A stretch of 64,000 nt of DNA from Paraburkholderia sp. IMGN_8 (GCF_038050405.1 NZ_CP150900.1:4526001-4590000), one strand, 5' to 3'; shown: positions 8,217-17,796, numbered from the stretch's first letter. Numbers and translations are program-made. Notes: generated from the letters alone by a model not told the origin.

Positions 8217-10760
8217 CTAGTCGACAATCGCCGCACCAGCCTGCGAGGCAGAAGCGAATTTCTGAGCGCAAGCTTCAGTGGTCGGTAGCTGGGCTGCACT
8301 GTTTTCGCTCGCTGGCCCCTCGAACGAATGCTGGGCACCCTTGATTTCGACCAGGCCCGGCGCATGCACATAGATGTTGCCCCCAGCCAGGCGAATCGTT
8401 GCACCACCCGCCATCAGTTTGATTTCCTTGTCTGCCATCACATTGACGGCATCAGAAGTCGACACAACCTTGACAGTCCTGTCGGCCGTAATCTCGACGT
8501 TATCGGACTGAGCCTGCAGCTCGACCTTTCCTTTGCCTGCGAAGAGCTTCATGCCCGAGTTCTGCACGAAGAGACTGAGTTTTTCGCCCACGCTTGCGAT
8601 GAGTGACTTGGACGCCGCAATGTGCGTGCTGGCGCCACTCACGATGTTGACGTGCTCCGTCGCCGCGGCCTGGATGGATTTCTGCGTCGAAAGGCCGATA
8701 CCGGAGGGGCTGGCGAGCAGCATCACGGGCTGAGCGAATCCGTTCGCCTCGCCAGTTCCACCGCCGGCCGTGCTGCCGCCACCCGAGTTTGCCTGCCGCG
8801 CGCTCTGCGTCGCGGCTGCGAAATCGTTGATGGTGTCCTGAGCATCCTGCAAGCCTTCGGCCTGACTGCCTGTTGCGACTTCGGAGCGCCGCTCAACGAC
8901 ACCGCCCGAGTCGACGAGGTGCTGGTGTGCCTCCTTGACATCGAGCGGCTGGCTCGACGTGCCGACCTTCGCGTACGTCGACAGATACATACCCTGCGAA
9001 GCGCGCACAGCGCCGTACGAATCGGTCTTCAGGTCGAAGCCAGTCCCGAGATAGCTGCCGCGCGTATTGCCTTGCTGGTCAATGAGGTAGCCGAGATGCA
9101 AATAGCTTTGAGACGTGCTGCTGAAAAGCTGCACCCGGTTCTGGCCCGTCGAATCGTCCATGACAAGCTGGTTGTAGCCTGTGCCCTGGAGTTCCTTGGA
9201 CTTGTAACCCGACATCAAGCCGTTGGAGTGCCATTGCGGCGTCTGCTGTCCGTTGAACAGGCTTCCGCTCACTACCGGACGGTCGCAATCGCCGTCCAGA
9301 TAGACGATTCCCACTTCGTGTCCCACGCGCGGGACAAATACACCACCGAGCGTTCCACCAGCGTTAGGTGACATTACGCGCAGCCAGCACGAAGCCTTTT
9401 CATCGCCACCGTTCTGCCGGTCCCAGTGCATCAGCACCTTGACTCGATTGAGGTTGTCCGTGAACACTTCCTCCTGATTCGGGCCGACCACTGTCGCGGT
9501 CTGCGTATGCATCACAGGCTTGCGGTGTTCAAAGGGACTGCGAAAAGGAACGGTGCGGCGCTGCGCTTCCATTTCGACCAGAAAGAATCCTTCACCGCCC
9601 AACGCGTCCTTTACATTGAAGACGTCTGACGAACCCGCGTGATATGTGCGAGCTTCAGCAAGTTGTGACTGGAGGCTATGACGGAACTGTGTTCCGGTCG
9701 AAACAGGCAGATTGTTCTCGATGTACCAGGTCACTGCCAGAATCGCAAACTGGCGGTTTTCTGCGCTGTCAGATGCGAGAGCGGTAGCGCCCTCGAGCTG
9801 GAACCAGCGTCCCGCATCGGCTCGCCGCACGCCGCCCGTCGCAAAAAAACGCTTCGCGCGGGACTCCCATTCTTCCATCCGGGTCTTGGACAAAGTGTCG
9901 CCGCGAGCGCTGTCGCCGTAGGTATAAGCGCCCGTGTACTCGTAGACCTCGGCCTGGTCGGGCAGGTCGCCTTGCTTGTCGACTGTCGGCGTGGACAGCT
10001 CTTTGTTAAAAGTCGGATTCTTATAGTCGAATGTGCGCGTGGTATAGCTCACGCTCTGCAATGTGCGTGCTCCACCCCACTGGACTATCGCATCCGTTTC
10101 ACTTCCAGGGCCTGCTCGATAAAACGACACATCTCGCGGAGCCAAGGCTTTAACGGTGTAGAGGTCGTCCGTGATGACCAGCGTGTGCGCTTTGCCGTCA
10201 TCCGCCTGTTCAAAATAGCCGAAGAGCCCTTCGGCCTCCATAATCCGGTGCACGAAGTTCCAGTCGTCTTCATACTGGACGCAGAACGACCGCAGAGGTA
10301 ACTGGCGACGGAGCTCAAAGCGATAGGCGCCGCGTGATTGGGGATGCTCGTCGAATACCGCTGCGATAATGTCCTCTGCAGTCTTGTCCTGGAATATCCG
10401 CGCGTCACTGCGAAATTTCAGGAAATGCAGCCACGACGAAAAGCTGAGCTGATAAAGTTGAACGCTACCGTCTGAACCCAGAAATCGCGCAGTGTGCACG
10501 TAGCCGTGACGCGGCAGATACGACGAGTCAGTCTGTTGAGTCCAGAGCGTCACCGGTTTCGCGATGAGAGATTTGAGCTCGACAGAATCTTTTAGGGTGG
10601 CGACATCGACAGTGAAGTCGTAATTGCGCCCAATGCGCGAAGTGCCAACCACGCGGACTGGCACCAGCACATTTCCGCCCAGAGCTGTATCCAGCTTCAA
10701 CAAGCGTCGAGATTGGTCCAACCCCGCGCCCAGCACGGCTGCCCAGTCATTTACCGTCAT
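8217..10760 (-). CDS. vgrG: Type VI secretion spike protein VgrG
   Basis: An 847-residue VgrG. The N-terminal two thirds carry the gp27/gp5-like spike base. Recognisable segments include PVTLWTQQTD, FVHRIMEAEGLFGYFEQ, the OB-fold part NRVKVLMHWDRQ and VGHEVGIVYLDGDCDRPVVSGSLFN. The C-terminal 250 or so residues form a DUF2345-type beta-prism, with repeated ADRTVKVVSTSD and MADKEIKLMAGG strands. I place the start at the ATG at 10760, eight bases after GGGGAG; an in-frame ATG 20 codons upstream lacks such a site. It heads the operon vgrG, DUF4123, effector, membrane protein. A Gly/Ser-rich linker sits at about residues 670-685. It ends in TAG. Confidence 0.93.
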   Translation of the reverse strand: MTVNDWAAVLGAGLDQSRRLLKLDTALGGNVLVPVRVVGTSRIGRNYDFTVDVATLKDSVELKSLIAKPVTLWTQQTDSSYLPRHGYVHTARFLGSDGSVQLYQLSFSSWLHFLKFRSDARIFQDKTAEDIIAAVFDEHPQSRGAYRFELRRQLPLRSFCVQYEDDWNFVHRIMEAEGLFGYFEQADDGKAHTLVITDDLYTVKALAPRDVSFYRAGPGSETDAIVQWGGARTLQSVSYTTRTFDYKNPTFNKELSTPTVDKQGDLPDQAEVYEYTGAYTYGDSARGDTLSKTRMEEWESRAKRFFATGGVRRADAGRWFQLEGATALASDSAENRQFAILAVTWYIENNLPVSTGTQFRHSLQSQLAEARTYHAGSSDVFNVKDALGGEGFFLVEMEAQRRTVPFRSPFEHRKPVMHTQTATVVGPNQEEVFTDNLNRVKVLMHWDRQNGGDEKASCWLRVMSPNAGGTLGGVFVPRVGHEVGIVYLDGDCDRPVVSGSLFNGQQTPQWHSNGLMSGYKSKELQGTGYNQLVMDDSTGQNRVQLFSSTSQSYLHLGYLIDQQGNTRGSYLGTGFDLKTDSYGAVRASQGMYLSTYAKVGTSSQPLDVKEAHQHLVDSGGVVERRSEVATGSQAEGLQDAQDTINDFAAATQSARQANSGGGSTAGGGTGEANGFAQPVMLLASPSGIGLSTQKSIQAAATEHVNIVSGASTHIAASKSLIASVGEKLSLFVQNSGMKLFAGKGKVELQAQSDNVEITADRTVKVVSTSDAVNVMADKEIKLMAGGATIRLAGGNIYVHAPGLVEIKGAQHSFEGPASENSAAQLPTTEACAQKFASASQAGAAIVD

Positions 10761-11350
10761 TTTTAGACTCCCCTGCGGATTGCCACCCGGAATAATATGA
10801 TGAAAATCTTTACCGGACAATTATTGTCAACTAACGCGTGCAATCAGCCTGCGATTCGGAATTATTTGCAGGCACGAGCATGAAAGGTAGTTTTTCCCGC
10901 TTTGGCGTTTATCTACGCGGCGGGAGATAGTTTCGCTAAGCTAGGAGTAGGCTGCGTTGATTGTCGCAGCAATCTCCCGCAAAAGTTGAAATATCGAAGC
11001 GTCCGAATCATGGACAAACACAAATATCGCCCATACCGAGTACGCGCAGCGCTCCGACTGACACGCCATTTACGTTCCCAACCAACATTCGTTGCCCCCT
11101 TCCGGCATTTTCTGGAAAAACAGTTTGCTGGGGCGACTACCGATGAATGACACATGATGTTCACGTATTCATCACTTTTCAGATTGTTAAATATTGCAAT
11201 CCACGGCAGCGATTTTCGTTTTGGGTTCATAGTGCCTCTGTTTTCGGCGGGTCATTGACGAAAAGGCTCCACAAGAGTGAAAACGAGTACAACGTGCATG
11301 GATTTCACGGGCCAGCACCGGAATCAATCGATTTGCGATTTTTATGCCAA
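10761..11350. other. Intergenic region upstream of vgrG, no gene recognised
   Basis: About 590 bp between divergent genes. It is more AT-rich than its surroundings, especially 11140-11350. Short open frames exist on both strands, but none has a good ribosome site or recognisable content. It presumably contains the promoter for the vgrG operon on the minus strand. I could not define a promoter or operator by eye. Confidence 0.5.
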
Positions 11351-11809
11351 ATGAATAGAAAGAGGGGTGGGGGTCGTTATGTATCCGGTAAGACATCTGC
11401 AAAGGTCGCGCTTCTACCACCGACGCTAGAATCTGTCCGCGCGCATTCACTACGCAATCACCTTGCACTCGCCGCATTACGAGCAGGCAGTGGAAACGGG
11501 CACCTGCTAAGCGACCTCATACGTGCGCTGTACCTAGCCTGGTATCTTCATGAAGCAGGCTTCGGAACGGTTCGCCACGCATTTTTTCCGGAAGCAGCCA
11601 AGGCGCTCGAGAGCAGCGCGGCGCGGGCGACAGCAGACGATGTCTGGCAGGTCAGTCCGGACGAAGCGGCGATTCTGGAACGGCTGCTGGCACTTCTTGA
11701 CGAGCAACTGGCGAGTACGCCTGTCGGCGTCATGCTCGGGGCACAAAGGCGGCTATTGCGATTCGCAACGAGTGACCGGAAAACACCATGGCCGGACGCC
11801 GGCCCGTGA
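11351..11809 (+). CDS. Conserved hypothetical protein of Burkholderia accessory type
   Basis: A 152-residue protein with a basic N-terminus and a helical core (LRNHLALAALRAGSGNGHLLSDLIRALYLAWYLHEAG). I recall similar short proteins from Burkholderia plasmids and islands, often carrying an unsupported 'Fis family regulator' label. I see no convincing DNA-binding motif and leave the function open. The start at 11351 is the first ATG compatible with the conserved part and lacks a strong ribosome site. A second small gene follows 93 bp downstream. Confidence 0.6.
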   Translation: MNRKRGGGRYVSGKTSAKVALLPPTLESVRAHSLRNHLALAALRAGSGNGHLLSDLIRALYLAWYLHEAGFGTVRHAFFPEAAKALESSAARATADDVWQVSPDEAAILERLLALLDEQLASTPVGVMLGAQRRLLRFATSDRKTPWPDAGP

Positions 11810-11902
11810 CCAGGGAAGACGGGTGCGTGGCGCTCACGCGCGCTTTTCCGACCTGACCGCGACAGCCGCTAAATCGGCGCATCGCGAAGGACGAGGAAAA
11901 TT

Positions 11903-12169
11903 ATGATGCCTGCAAGAGGCGCCTCCGGCGCGATGACGCTGATAACGGAATACGACGTGGTGGGCAGCCCAATGCGCGTGCTGCGACTGGAATCTGCGAC
12001 CGACGGAAGAGCCGTCCTGCTGCTAGAAGTCGATGAACGCAGACCGGGCATACACCGCGAGGTGAGGTACGAGATAACGCCGTCGGAACTCATTGCCGCC
12101 ATTCGAGCAAACGGCGCAGCGCTGCCAGGTAAACCGTACAACGACCGCTTCATCTCCGAACCGAGGTGA
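11903..12169 (+). CDS. Small hypothetical protein
   Basis: An 88-residue protein starting at an ATGATG preceded by GGACGAGG. It has regular alternating strands (MRVLRLESATDGRAVLLLEVDE, IHREVRYEITPSELIAAIRANG) and looks like a genuine small alpha/beta protein, but I recognise no family. It lies just before a remnant of the partition gene and behind another small hypothetical gene, in the plasmid-type accessory region. Confidence 0.5.
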   Translation: MMPARGASGAMTLITEYDVVGSPMRVLRLESATDGRAVLLLEVDERRPGIHREVRYEITPSELIAAIRANGAALPGKPYNDRFISEPR

Positions 12170-12178
12170 GCGCCCTCC

Positions 12179-12394
12179 ATGGGTAATAGGTACGTCATTC
12201 AACACAATCTTTACGACAAGGCGATGGACGGCTTCATTAATTTAGTGCTTGCGAAAAGATATCTCGCCAGGCTTCTCGAGAACAAAACTGCGCGGCGATA
12301 CGTTGTACAGCGCCACCCGGATTTGATGATGGAGTTCGAGCCCATCATGGCAACCATTTCTCTCGACCAGCAGCGATTCAGCGCGGCGCTCTAG
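12179..12394 (+). pseudogene. C-terminal remnant of the ParB/RepB-like gene
   Basis: From about 12237 the translation (INLVLAKRYLARLLENKTAR, then a stretch ending ISLDQQRFSAAL) matches the last 52 residues of the partition protein ending at 1238, and the DNA similarity continues some 60 bp past both stop codons. The first 20 codons are unrelated, so the homology starts abruptly. The rest of the gene, including the ParB-like domain, is missing here. I treat it as a truncated duplicate; whether the 71-residue frame is expressed cannot be told. Confidence 0.75.
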
Positions 12395-12483
12395 CCGAAC
12401 CCGACATGGTGGCCGTTCGAATCGCGTGGGACGCGCTGCGAGATGAGCTCCGTCGCTTGGCGGCGAAGACTGATGAAGAGAAC

Positions 12484-12999
12484 TTAGTCGGTGGCGAACT
12501 CAATCAGATATTCAGCCTCCTGTTGCACGACCCGCCACCCTTCGCGCAAAATCCGCGCAGCCTCCTCGACGACCTCATACCTCAGCTCAAAGCTATCGAT
12601 GTCCGTGATGCCCATCGTCGCGAGGTCAGAGGCCGAGGCCTCTCCATCCGAGATTTTGAGGTAAATGGCATCGGCAATTGCGCCGGCATCGTCCGTGTCG
12701 TCGCTCAGAATTTCCTCGGCCACCAAGCCAGCAATGCCGACAAGCATCTTCCAGTTCGAGGGCAGGTCAAGAGCGGAAACCCCGGACGCCAAAGCAATCG
12801 TTCGCATCTCCTCGGGACAGGTGCGGGGACGAAACTGCCCGAACCACGCTTTCTCGTCCGGGTTCCCGCTCTCGTTTCTCCACACGACCGCGTCGCCAGC
12901 GCCACCGAATCGTTCGTAGACCATTTTGTGAGCCGCTTCATGGTAGGCAGCGTTACGGAGTTCTCGGGCAGCTATCTGTTCTTCGGTGAGTTCAATCAT
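12484..12999 (-). CDS. Putative M41-like (FtsH-type) zinc peptidase-domain protein
   Basis: A 171-residue protein with a zinc-protease motif, HEAAH, at residues 20-24 (AAYHEAAHKMVYERFGG) and a downstream LVGIAGLVAEEIL segment at about 86-98 that resembles the third-ligand region of FtsH-type M41 peptidases. There is no AAA ATPase domain, so it would be a stand-alone protease-like domain. Substrates are unknown. A truncated second copy of its C-terminus lies at 29570-29752. It is transcribed toward the partition-gene remnant and away from the SWIM gene. Confidence 0.65.
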   Translation of the reverse strand: MIELTEEQIAARELRNAAYHEAAHKMVYERFGGAGDAVVWRNESGNPDEKAWFGQFRPRTCPEEMRTIALASGVSALDLPSNWKMLVGIAGLVAEEILSDDTDDAGAIADAIYLKISDGEASASDLATMGITDIDSFELRYEVVEEAARILREGWRVVQQEAEYLIEFATD

Positions 13000-13295
13000 G
13001 TTCGTTAAGTGTGTTCGGTCCAGTCAAATGAGCGTATAGCTTAGGTTCAGCTAGCTCCGAAGTCAGGTCAAAATAATCTATGGTTGGATAAGAAACTTTG
13101 ATGCTGCACCGTTAGCTGTTCGCCCGTCAGAATGCCCAACTGGAAGCTGAAGCAAAGCCGCGCCGAACCGGGCAGGATGTTGTTGTTCAGGTCATTACGC
13201 ACACGTTCCGAATCGGGCGCCCGCTTGCCCATCGCCGTATCATCGTGCCTGTGCGCCGCCCGTCGCGGCATTTCCCGTCTTTCACCAGTCACCCG

Positions 13296-15068
13296 ATGTC
13301 CAAGTCTGCAAAGCTTTCCGAGGTTCTCACGCTTGCCGAAGTCCAGTCGCTGGCCGACACGAAGACGTTTGCGCGCGGCAAGGCCTATTTCCACGATGGC
13401 GTCGTCTCCCGCCTGGACGAGCGCGACGAAGCGGTTCGTGCAACCGTACGCGGCACGCACAGATACCGGGTCGAACTCGCCGTCGACAATGGCGAACTCG
13501 CATACGACTGCAACTGCCCCGTAGGCGACGATGGCGTTTTCTGCAAGCACGCTGTTGCCGTTGCGCTCTCCTGGCTCGAAAATTCTGGTGAGGACGTGTT
13601 TCACGCCGAAGAGCCGGCGCCGGAGAAGCCGCGCAAGAAGCGGAAGACCTACGAGGAAGTCATTCGGGAATATGTGGCGACGTTAGGCAGGGACGCGCTT
13701 CAGGGGTTGTTGATGGACGCCGTCGAACAGGACCTTGCGCTGCGCGACAAGCTGCTGTTCGCTGCGCGTGCGGCAGGGGCCTCCGACCTGCCCGGCATGA
13801 AGGCCGCCGTCAAGCAGGCCACACGCATTTCACGCCCGCTGGACTGGCGTGAGTCTGGCGCATACGGCGACGGCCTGATGTCGCTGGCCGACATGCTGCG
13901 TCAAAGACTTTCCGGACCTCACGCAGCGCAGGTGGTCGAGCTATCCGAGCTGGCGATTGCCGGTGCGGAAAAGAGCCTCGAACAGATTGACGACTCCAAT
14001 GGCGACGTGATGCCGGCGATTCTCGAACTGGCCTCTGTGCATCTCGATGCCTGCAGGGTAACTGCCCCCGACCCGGTGAAGCTTGCAGAGCGGCTCTTCC
14101 GCTTCCAGACAGAAGGCAGGTGGGACACCTTCTACAACATCCTGCCGGCGTACGCGGTGCCACTGGGCAAGAGCGGGTTGTGCCGCTATCGCGAACTCGT
14201 CAACGAGGCATGGAAAGCGATGCCCATACTCGCCCCGGGCAAGGAATATCGACGCTCATACGACTCGCCGCGGATGCAGCTCGAACATGCGATGGGGGCG
14301 CTGGCCGAACTCGACGGAGATGTCGACGCGCTCATCCGCATTCGCTCGAAGGACCTGTCGGGCCCGTACCGGTTTCTGCTGGTTGCGGAGCTTTGTGTGA
14401 AGCACGGTCGTCCGGACGACGGGCTCGAATGGGCCGAGCGCGGCATCACGGAGTCAGGCCAAAGCTTTGACCAGCGTCTGCTCGACTTCTGCATCGACGC
14501 GTATCTGCGGCGCAGCGAATTCGACAAGGCCAATGCGTACGCATGGCGACGTTTCGAGATGCGTCCGACGGCTGAAGCATTTCCGGCTTTGATGGAGGTC
14601 GCTAGTGTCACCGGCAGAAATGCAGAAACCCGGGAGCGTGCACTCAAACATCTCTGGGCGCTGGTCAGTGAAGAGGAAGCGACCGCAAAATCGAAGCGCA
14701 CCGTCTGGCAACGCGGCGCGCGAACCGAGCTGGTCAGGATTTATCTTGCTGGCAAGGAGAACGACATCGCATGGGAAACGTTTACCTGCGGCCCGGTCTC
14801 CACGCAGCTATGGCCTGAAATGGCGTCTGTCCGTGGCAAGACTCATCCGCACGACGCCATCGCCCTGTATCACCGGCTGCTGCCGGTAGCTGCCGAGGGC
14901 GGTACGCGCAACGCCCGATATGACGAGGCGTTCGAAATCGTGCAGGCTATCGGCATGCTGCGGGCGCGGCTGGATGAACGTGCAGAGTTCGCCAGTGAAC
15001 TGGAGGAGATTCGGGCGGCGTATCGCGCGAAGCGCAACTTCATCAAGCTGCTCGCCAAACTGTCGTGA
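13296..15068 (+). CDS. SWIM zinc-finger protein with TPR-like helical repeats
   Basis: A 590-residue protein. The SWIM motif CxC...CxH is formed by C72, C74, C83 and H85 (YDCNCPVGDDGVFCKHAVAVALSW). Upstream residues LTLAEVQSLADTKTFARGKAYF are the usual N-terminal part of this family. The remainder is helical and repetitive, with an alternation typical of TPR-like solenoids (for instance around residues 330-450). SWIM domains bind DNA or protein; the specific role here is unknown. I chose the ATG at 13296 over an in-frame start 17 codons upstream because the conserved part begins there. It is a single gene in a region of plasmid-type accessory functions. Confidence 0.85.
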   Translation: MSKSAKLSEVLTLAEVQSLADTKTFARGKAYFHDGVVSRLDERDEAVRATVRGTHRYRVELAVDNGELAYDCNCPVGDDGVFCKHAVAVALSWLENSGEDVFHAEEPAPEKPRKKRKTYEEVIREYVATLGRDALQGLLMDAVEQDLALRDKLLFAARAAGASDLPGMKAAVKQATRISRPLDWRESGAYGDGLMSLADMLRQRLSGPHAAQVVELSELAIAGAEKSLEQIDDSNGDVMPAILELASVHLDACRVTAPDPVKLAERLFRFQTEGRWDTFYNILPAYAVPLGKSGLCRYRELVNEAWKAMPILAPGKEYRRSYDSPRMQLEHAMGALAELDGDVDALIRIRSKDLSGPYRFLLVAELCVKHGRPDDGLEWAERGITESGQSFDQRLLDFCIDAYLRRSEFDKANAYAWRRFEMRPTAEAFPALMEVASVTGRNAETRERALKHLWALVSEEEATAKSKRTVWQRGARTELVRIYLAGKENDIAWETFTCGPVSTQLWPEMASVRGKTHPHDAIALYHRLLPVAAEGGTRNARYDEAFEIVQAIGMLRARLDERAEFASELEEIRAAYRAKRNFIKLLAKLS

Positions 15069-15528
15069 AGTCGCCCGCGGAAGATGGATGCATCTGCCAG
15101 CTTCGGATGCGTGCGCGGTAAAGCGGCCGCGAACGACCAGAGCTGATTCGACCTTATTGATGTACGTCGAGGAGAAGTCGCTGGACAGAGAGAACGGCTG
15201 GAGCCTGTCATCGACGAGCGGTACCTCGTCGGGCCGGGCTATCGTTTGCGCGGCGCTGGCTCCCGGAGTTTCGGCGGGAGCCAGCGTGCTGACCAGTTAT
15301 CCGTCCGTTCGCGGTCATCGTTGATGCGAACCGCCGATTCACATTGAGGTTTACCGGCGCACCAGAGACTGGCTTGTCAACGCGCATTCGGGCATTCACC
15401 GAAAGGCGGAAGTTGCGTCGTCCGCCCGGAAGCGTGGTGAGGGCGGGACGGTTGGAGGGTTATTCAGAAACGCGAGGCGACACGCCCATCGGGCGGTAGC
15501 GGGACTCAAGACGCGCGGTGTAGCATCG

Positions 15529-15670
15529 CCCGCCCTGGTCAGCAAGACGTCGACCGAGGATTCAATTCCGGTTCTGGTAGCGGATGGCGTTTGCGATGAC
15601 CGTCCGGTTGCCATCGAACGGGGGCGTGACAAGAGACTCGCGTGAGGCACGCCTTGCTGACCAGGGCGGG
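15529..15670. repeat. 18-bp perfect inverted repeat with 106-bp spacer
   Basis: The arms are CCCGCCCTGGTCAGCAAG at 15529-15546 and its exact reverse complement at 15653-15670. The spacing is too long for a simple terminator. Part of the spacer (from about 15595) is weakly similar to the spacer of another inverted repeat at 28038-28170, starting at a shared GCGATGAC. Function unknown; it could be a remnant of a mobile element or a structured DNA/RNA. Confidence 0.7.
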
Positions 15671-15953
15671 TGACTGTCGCTTGCATTCACGAGGAGGCGC
15701 GTCGCATCGCAGTTTTCCTCGAACATCGGGCGATGTCGCGCGACAAAACAATGCAGGCCGACTGGGCAGGAGGTATCCGCGTCGCGCCGGAGCACCGGAA
15801 GTCAACTGACGAAGAAAATCGCCAGCCCTAGGCTGCACTCGCCCGGCTATCTCGATTACAGAGTCTATAGATATTAGGCCATGCTGCAGCCGGCGATAAT
15901 TTCCTGACTTCAGTGGTTGTTCTTCACATCGACCACGCGGAATGCGATGCAGT

Positions 15954-16041
15954 GTACAAGTTGCGGTGATGTGGGGTACACGCGCCGGCGACGTAGGGTA
16001 CAAGCTACGCCCATGCGGAGTACAAGTCGCGCAATCTGTGG
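15954..16041. repeat. Four phased 22-bp iterons, probable TrfA-binding array
   Basis: GTACA occurs at 15954, 15976, 15998 and 16020, exactly 22 bp apart, each followed by a similar (A/C)(A/C)G-rich block and ending in a G-rich tail of the type ATGTGGG. Units 1, 3 and 4 share GTACAAG; unit 2 has GTACACG. Two helical turns per unit places all sites on the same DNA face, as in the RK2 oriV iteron array bound by TrfA, where 17-bp iterons also repeat at about 22 bp. The TrfA-like gene starts 288 bp downstream. Confidence 0.75.
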
Positions 16042-16132
16042 CCGAAGCGAATAACTGCCCTGATTCTTTGGGATATTTGGGAAGGTAGTGCTGCAAGGCT
16101 CATTTTCGTGATGCCGTGGTCGTCCGGCGCGC

Positions 16133-16141
16133 ATATACACA
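16133..16141 (+). promoter_or_regulatory. DnaA-box-like site near the iterons
   Basis: ATATACACA differs at one position from the DnaA-box consensus TTATNCACA and lies 92 bp after the last iteron, where an origin of this type would carry such a box. A single one-mismatch site is weak evidence on its own. Confidence 0.3.
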
Positions 16142-16328
16142 GGTATCACCAACCTGCACGTCTTCGCCATGACCAGACCAGATTCACGTTGCCAGCTTCA
16201 ACCGGCTTGCTGTTCGAGCGGCCTGCGCGTTTCGCGGAGCACACCTCCCGAATTATTCCAGTCCCGCGTCGTTGACGCCGCGATGCCGCAGACGACGAAA
16301 GGCATTGTCCAGCTCACGGAGCAGCAGA

Positions 16329-17408
16329 ATGATTAGGTCGCTTCCGGGGGACAAAGTCGCTGACCTGCGCGCTCTCGCGAGCCTCACGGCCGACGCGGCA
16401 TTAACTGCTGCTCCCGACCGGCAGGTGACTGTACTCGATGCGGCGAAGCGGCTCCATGACATCGCCGACGGACTCGAACGCCGGAAGAGGAAGTCGCTCG
16501 AGCAACTCGCGGTCGCCGAACTTCCCGCAAATGCCACGGCGTACGAGATTCATCATTCGCGGCGGCGACAGGCTACCCGCGTGGGCGCGGACGTGCATCT
16601 GCCGGGCTGGTCCGCAACATCGCGGGCACTGCCGAACGCGTTTCTCCGTTCAGCCCTGTTTGCAGCGACGCGAGGCGTTCAGGCCGACAACGCAAACCTG
16701 CTCGCGGGCGGCTCGACCGGTCTGGTGGCTGAAGAGAAAATTGGCACGTTCAAAGACATGAACATGATGTTCAGCGGGTACGGTCTTTGTCAGTTCGACC
16801 GGCTGGTCTACTCGACCTGCCTCGAATACTACCGTGACGTACCCCTTTGCCCTGAGGGGAGTCTCCAGTATCAGCGAACTACGTTCTACGAGTTCGCGTG
16901 TCGCATGGGAAACAGATACAGCGTCAAAGCGCACAGGGCGATACGGGCCAGTCTGTTTCGCCTGAGCTTTGCCCGGGTGCGCATTCGCCACGAGCGCATG
17001 AACATCGAGGTGCCGAAGCTGCTGTCGGTGAAGTTCGAGCACGGTGAGTCAGTTGAAGGTTTTAAAGGCAGCGACGAGCTTTTGCTTCGGGTCACGACTT
17101 CCGTGGCGGAACTGTTCGGACCGGGCGCGTGGACATCTGTCGAAAATGGCGCCGCAAGATATGATGGATTGAGAGGATGGCTCGCAAACTTCTATGCGGG
17201 GCACGCTCATCCGAAGCCGCTGCCGGTTGAACTGTTGCATCAGCTCTGCGGATACGGGCCCAACAAGAGTAATTTCAGGGCCAGTCTCGTGCGTGCGCTG
17301 GAAAAGCTCAAGGACCCAACCACACCTGCATGCAGCCGAGTCGCGAGCTATCATTTCTCCAAAGACGGCACGAATATTTACGTCGTCCGTTCCGCGTGGG
17401 TGGTATGA
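16329..17408 (+). CDS. TrfA-like plasmid replication initiator
   Basis: A 359-residue protein. It shows the TrfA hallmark LPGWSATSRALPNAFLRSAL around residues 93-112, then a SGYGLCQFDRLVYSTCLEYY segment corresponding to the YTG..L...D region. A winged-helix-like stretch follows (RTTFYEFACRMGNRYSVKAH, ASLFRLSFARVRI). A second one is near the C-terminus (YDGLRGWLANFYAGH, PLPVELLHQLCGY). Initiators of this family bind oriV iterons and recruit DnaA and helicase. I chose ATG 16329, seven bases after GGAG, over an in-frame start 19 codons earlier. The iteron array lies just upstream. It supports the view that this sequence is, or derives from, a plasmid. Resemblance to IncP TrfA is clear in pattern but distant in sequence. 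Confidence 0.8.
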   Translation: MIRSLPGDKVADLRALASLTADAALTAAPDRQVTVLDAAKRLHDIADGLERRKRKSLEQLAVAELPANATAYEIHHSRRRQATRVGADVHLPGWSATSRALPNAFLRSALFAATRGVQADNANLLAGGSTGLVAEEKIGTFKDMNMMFSGYGLCQFDRLVYSTCLEYYRDVPLCPEGSLQYQRTTFYEFACRMGNRYSVKAHRAIRASLFRLSFARVRIRHERMNIEVPKLLSVKFEHGESVEGFKGSDELLLRVTTSVAELFGPGAWTSVENGAARYDGLRGWLANFYAGHAHPKPLPVELLHQLCGYGPNKSNFRASLVRALEKLKDPTTPACSRVASYHFSKDGTNIYVVRSAWVV

Positions 17409-17592
17409 CCTGCTGATTGGAGACGTAAGAATTATTGCTCGCACCGGCTGTCGGTGGCTACGAAGAGCGGCGCGCGCAATGCCGAATATGACGACGCGTT
17501 TGAAATCTTCCGCGTCCATGCAAAGCCAGATGGCAATAGCGGGGATATACGTCCACGAGTTCGCAGCCCACGTCCGGCGTGTCACTGGACTT

Positions 17593-17796
17593 TCAACCAG
17601 TGGCGTGGGCAAGCATCGCGCGACATCGTTCCAGTTCCTTTGCAAGCGAATCTATTTCGGCTTGCATGCCGGCTGCCCGCTGTAAGAGCTGTCCAATTGC
17701 GTACCAGTATTCGTATCCCAAGTCGCCGTCGCCCAGGGACAGTTCATGAATTTTCTGAAGCGCAATCTCGAGGTCCAGACTATTTTGCGAGAGCAT
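17593..17796 (-). CDS. Small coiled-coil-like hypothetical protein
   Basis: A 67-residue protein starting at an ATG five bases after a strong GGAGGA site (17796). It is rich in helix formers and has a heptad-like C-terminal half (AIGQLLQRAAGMQAEIDSLA). Last of a minus-strand series of small genes starting at 19202. No family recognised. Confidence 0.6.
   Translation of the reverse strand: MLSQNSLDLEIALQKIHELSLGDGDLGYEYWYAIGQLLQRAAGMQAEIDSLAKELERCRAMLAHATG

Larger units (their letters stand above)
15069..16328. other. Long intergenic region with probable plasmid origin (oriV)
   Basis: About 1.26 kb without a convincing gene between the SWIM gene and trfA. Open frames exist on both strands but lack family resemblance and good starts. 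It holds an 18-bp perfect inverted repeat (15529-15546 and 15653-15670), four phased 22-bp repeats (15954-16041), and a DnaA-box-like site at 16133. The repeats and the adjacent initiator gene suggest that the right-hand half is the replication origin. I see nothing I can explain in 15069-15520 or 15680-15940. Confidence 0.55.
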
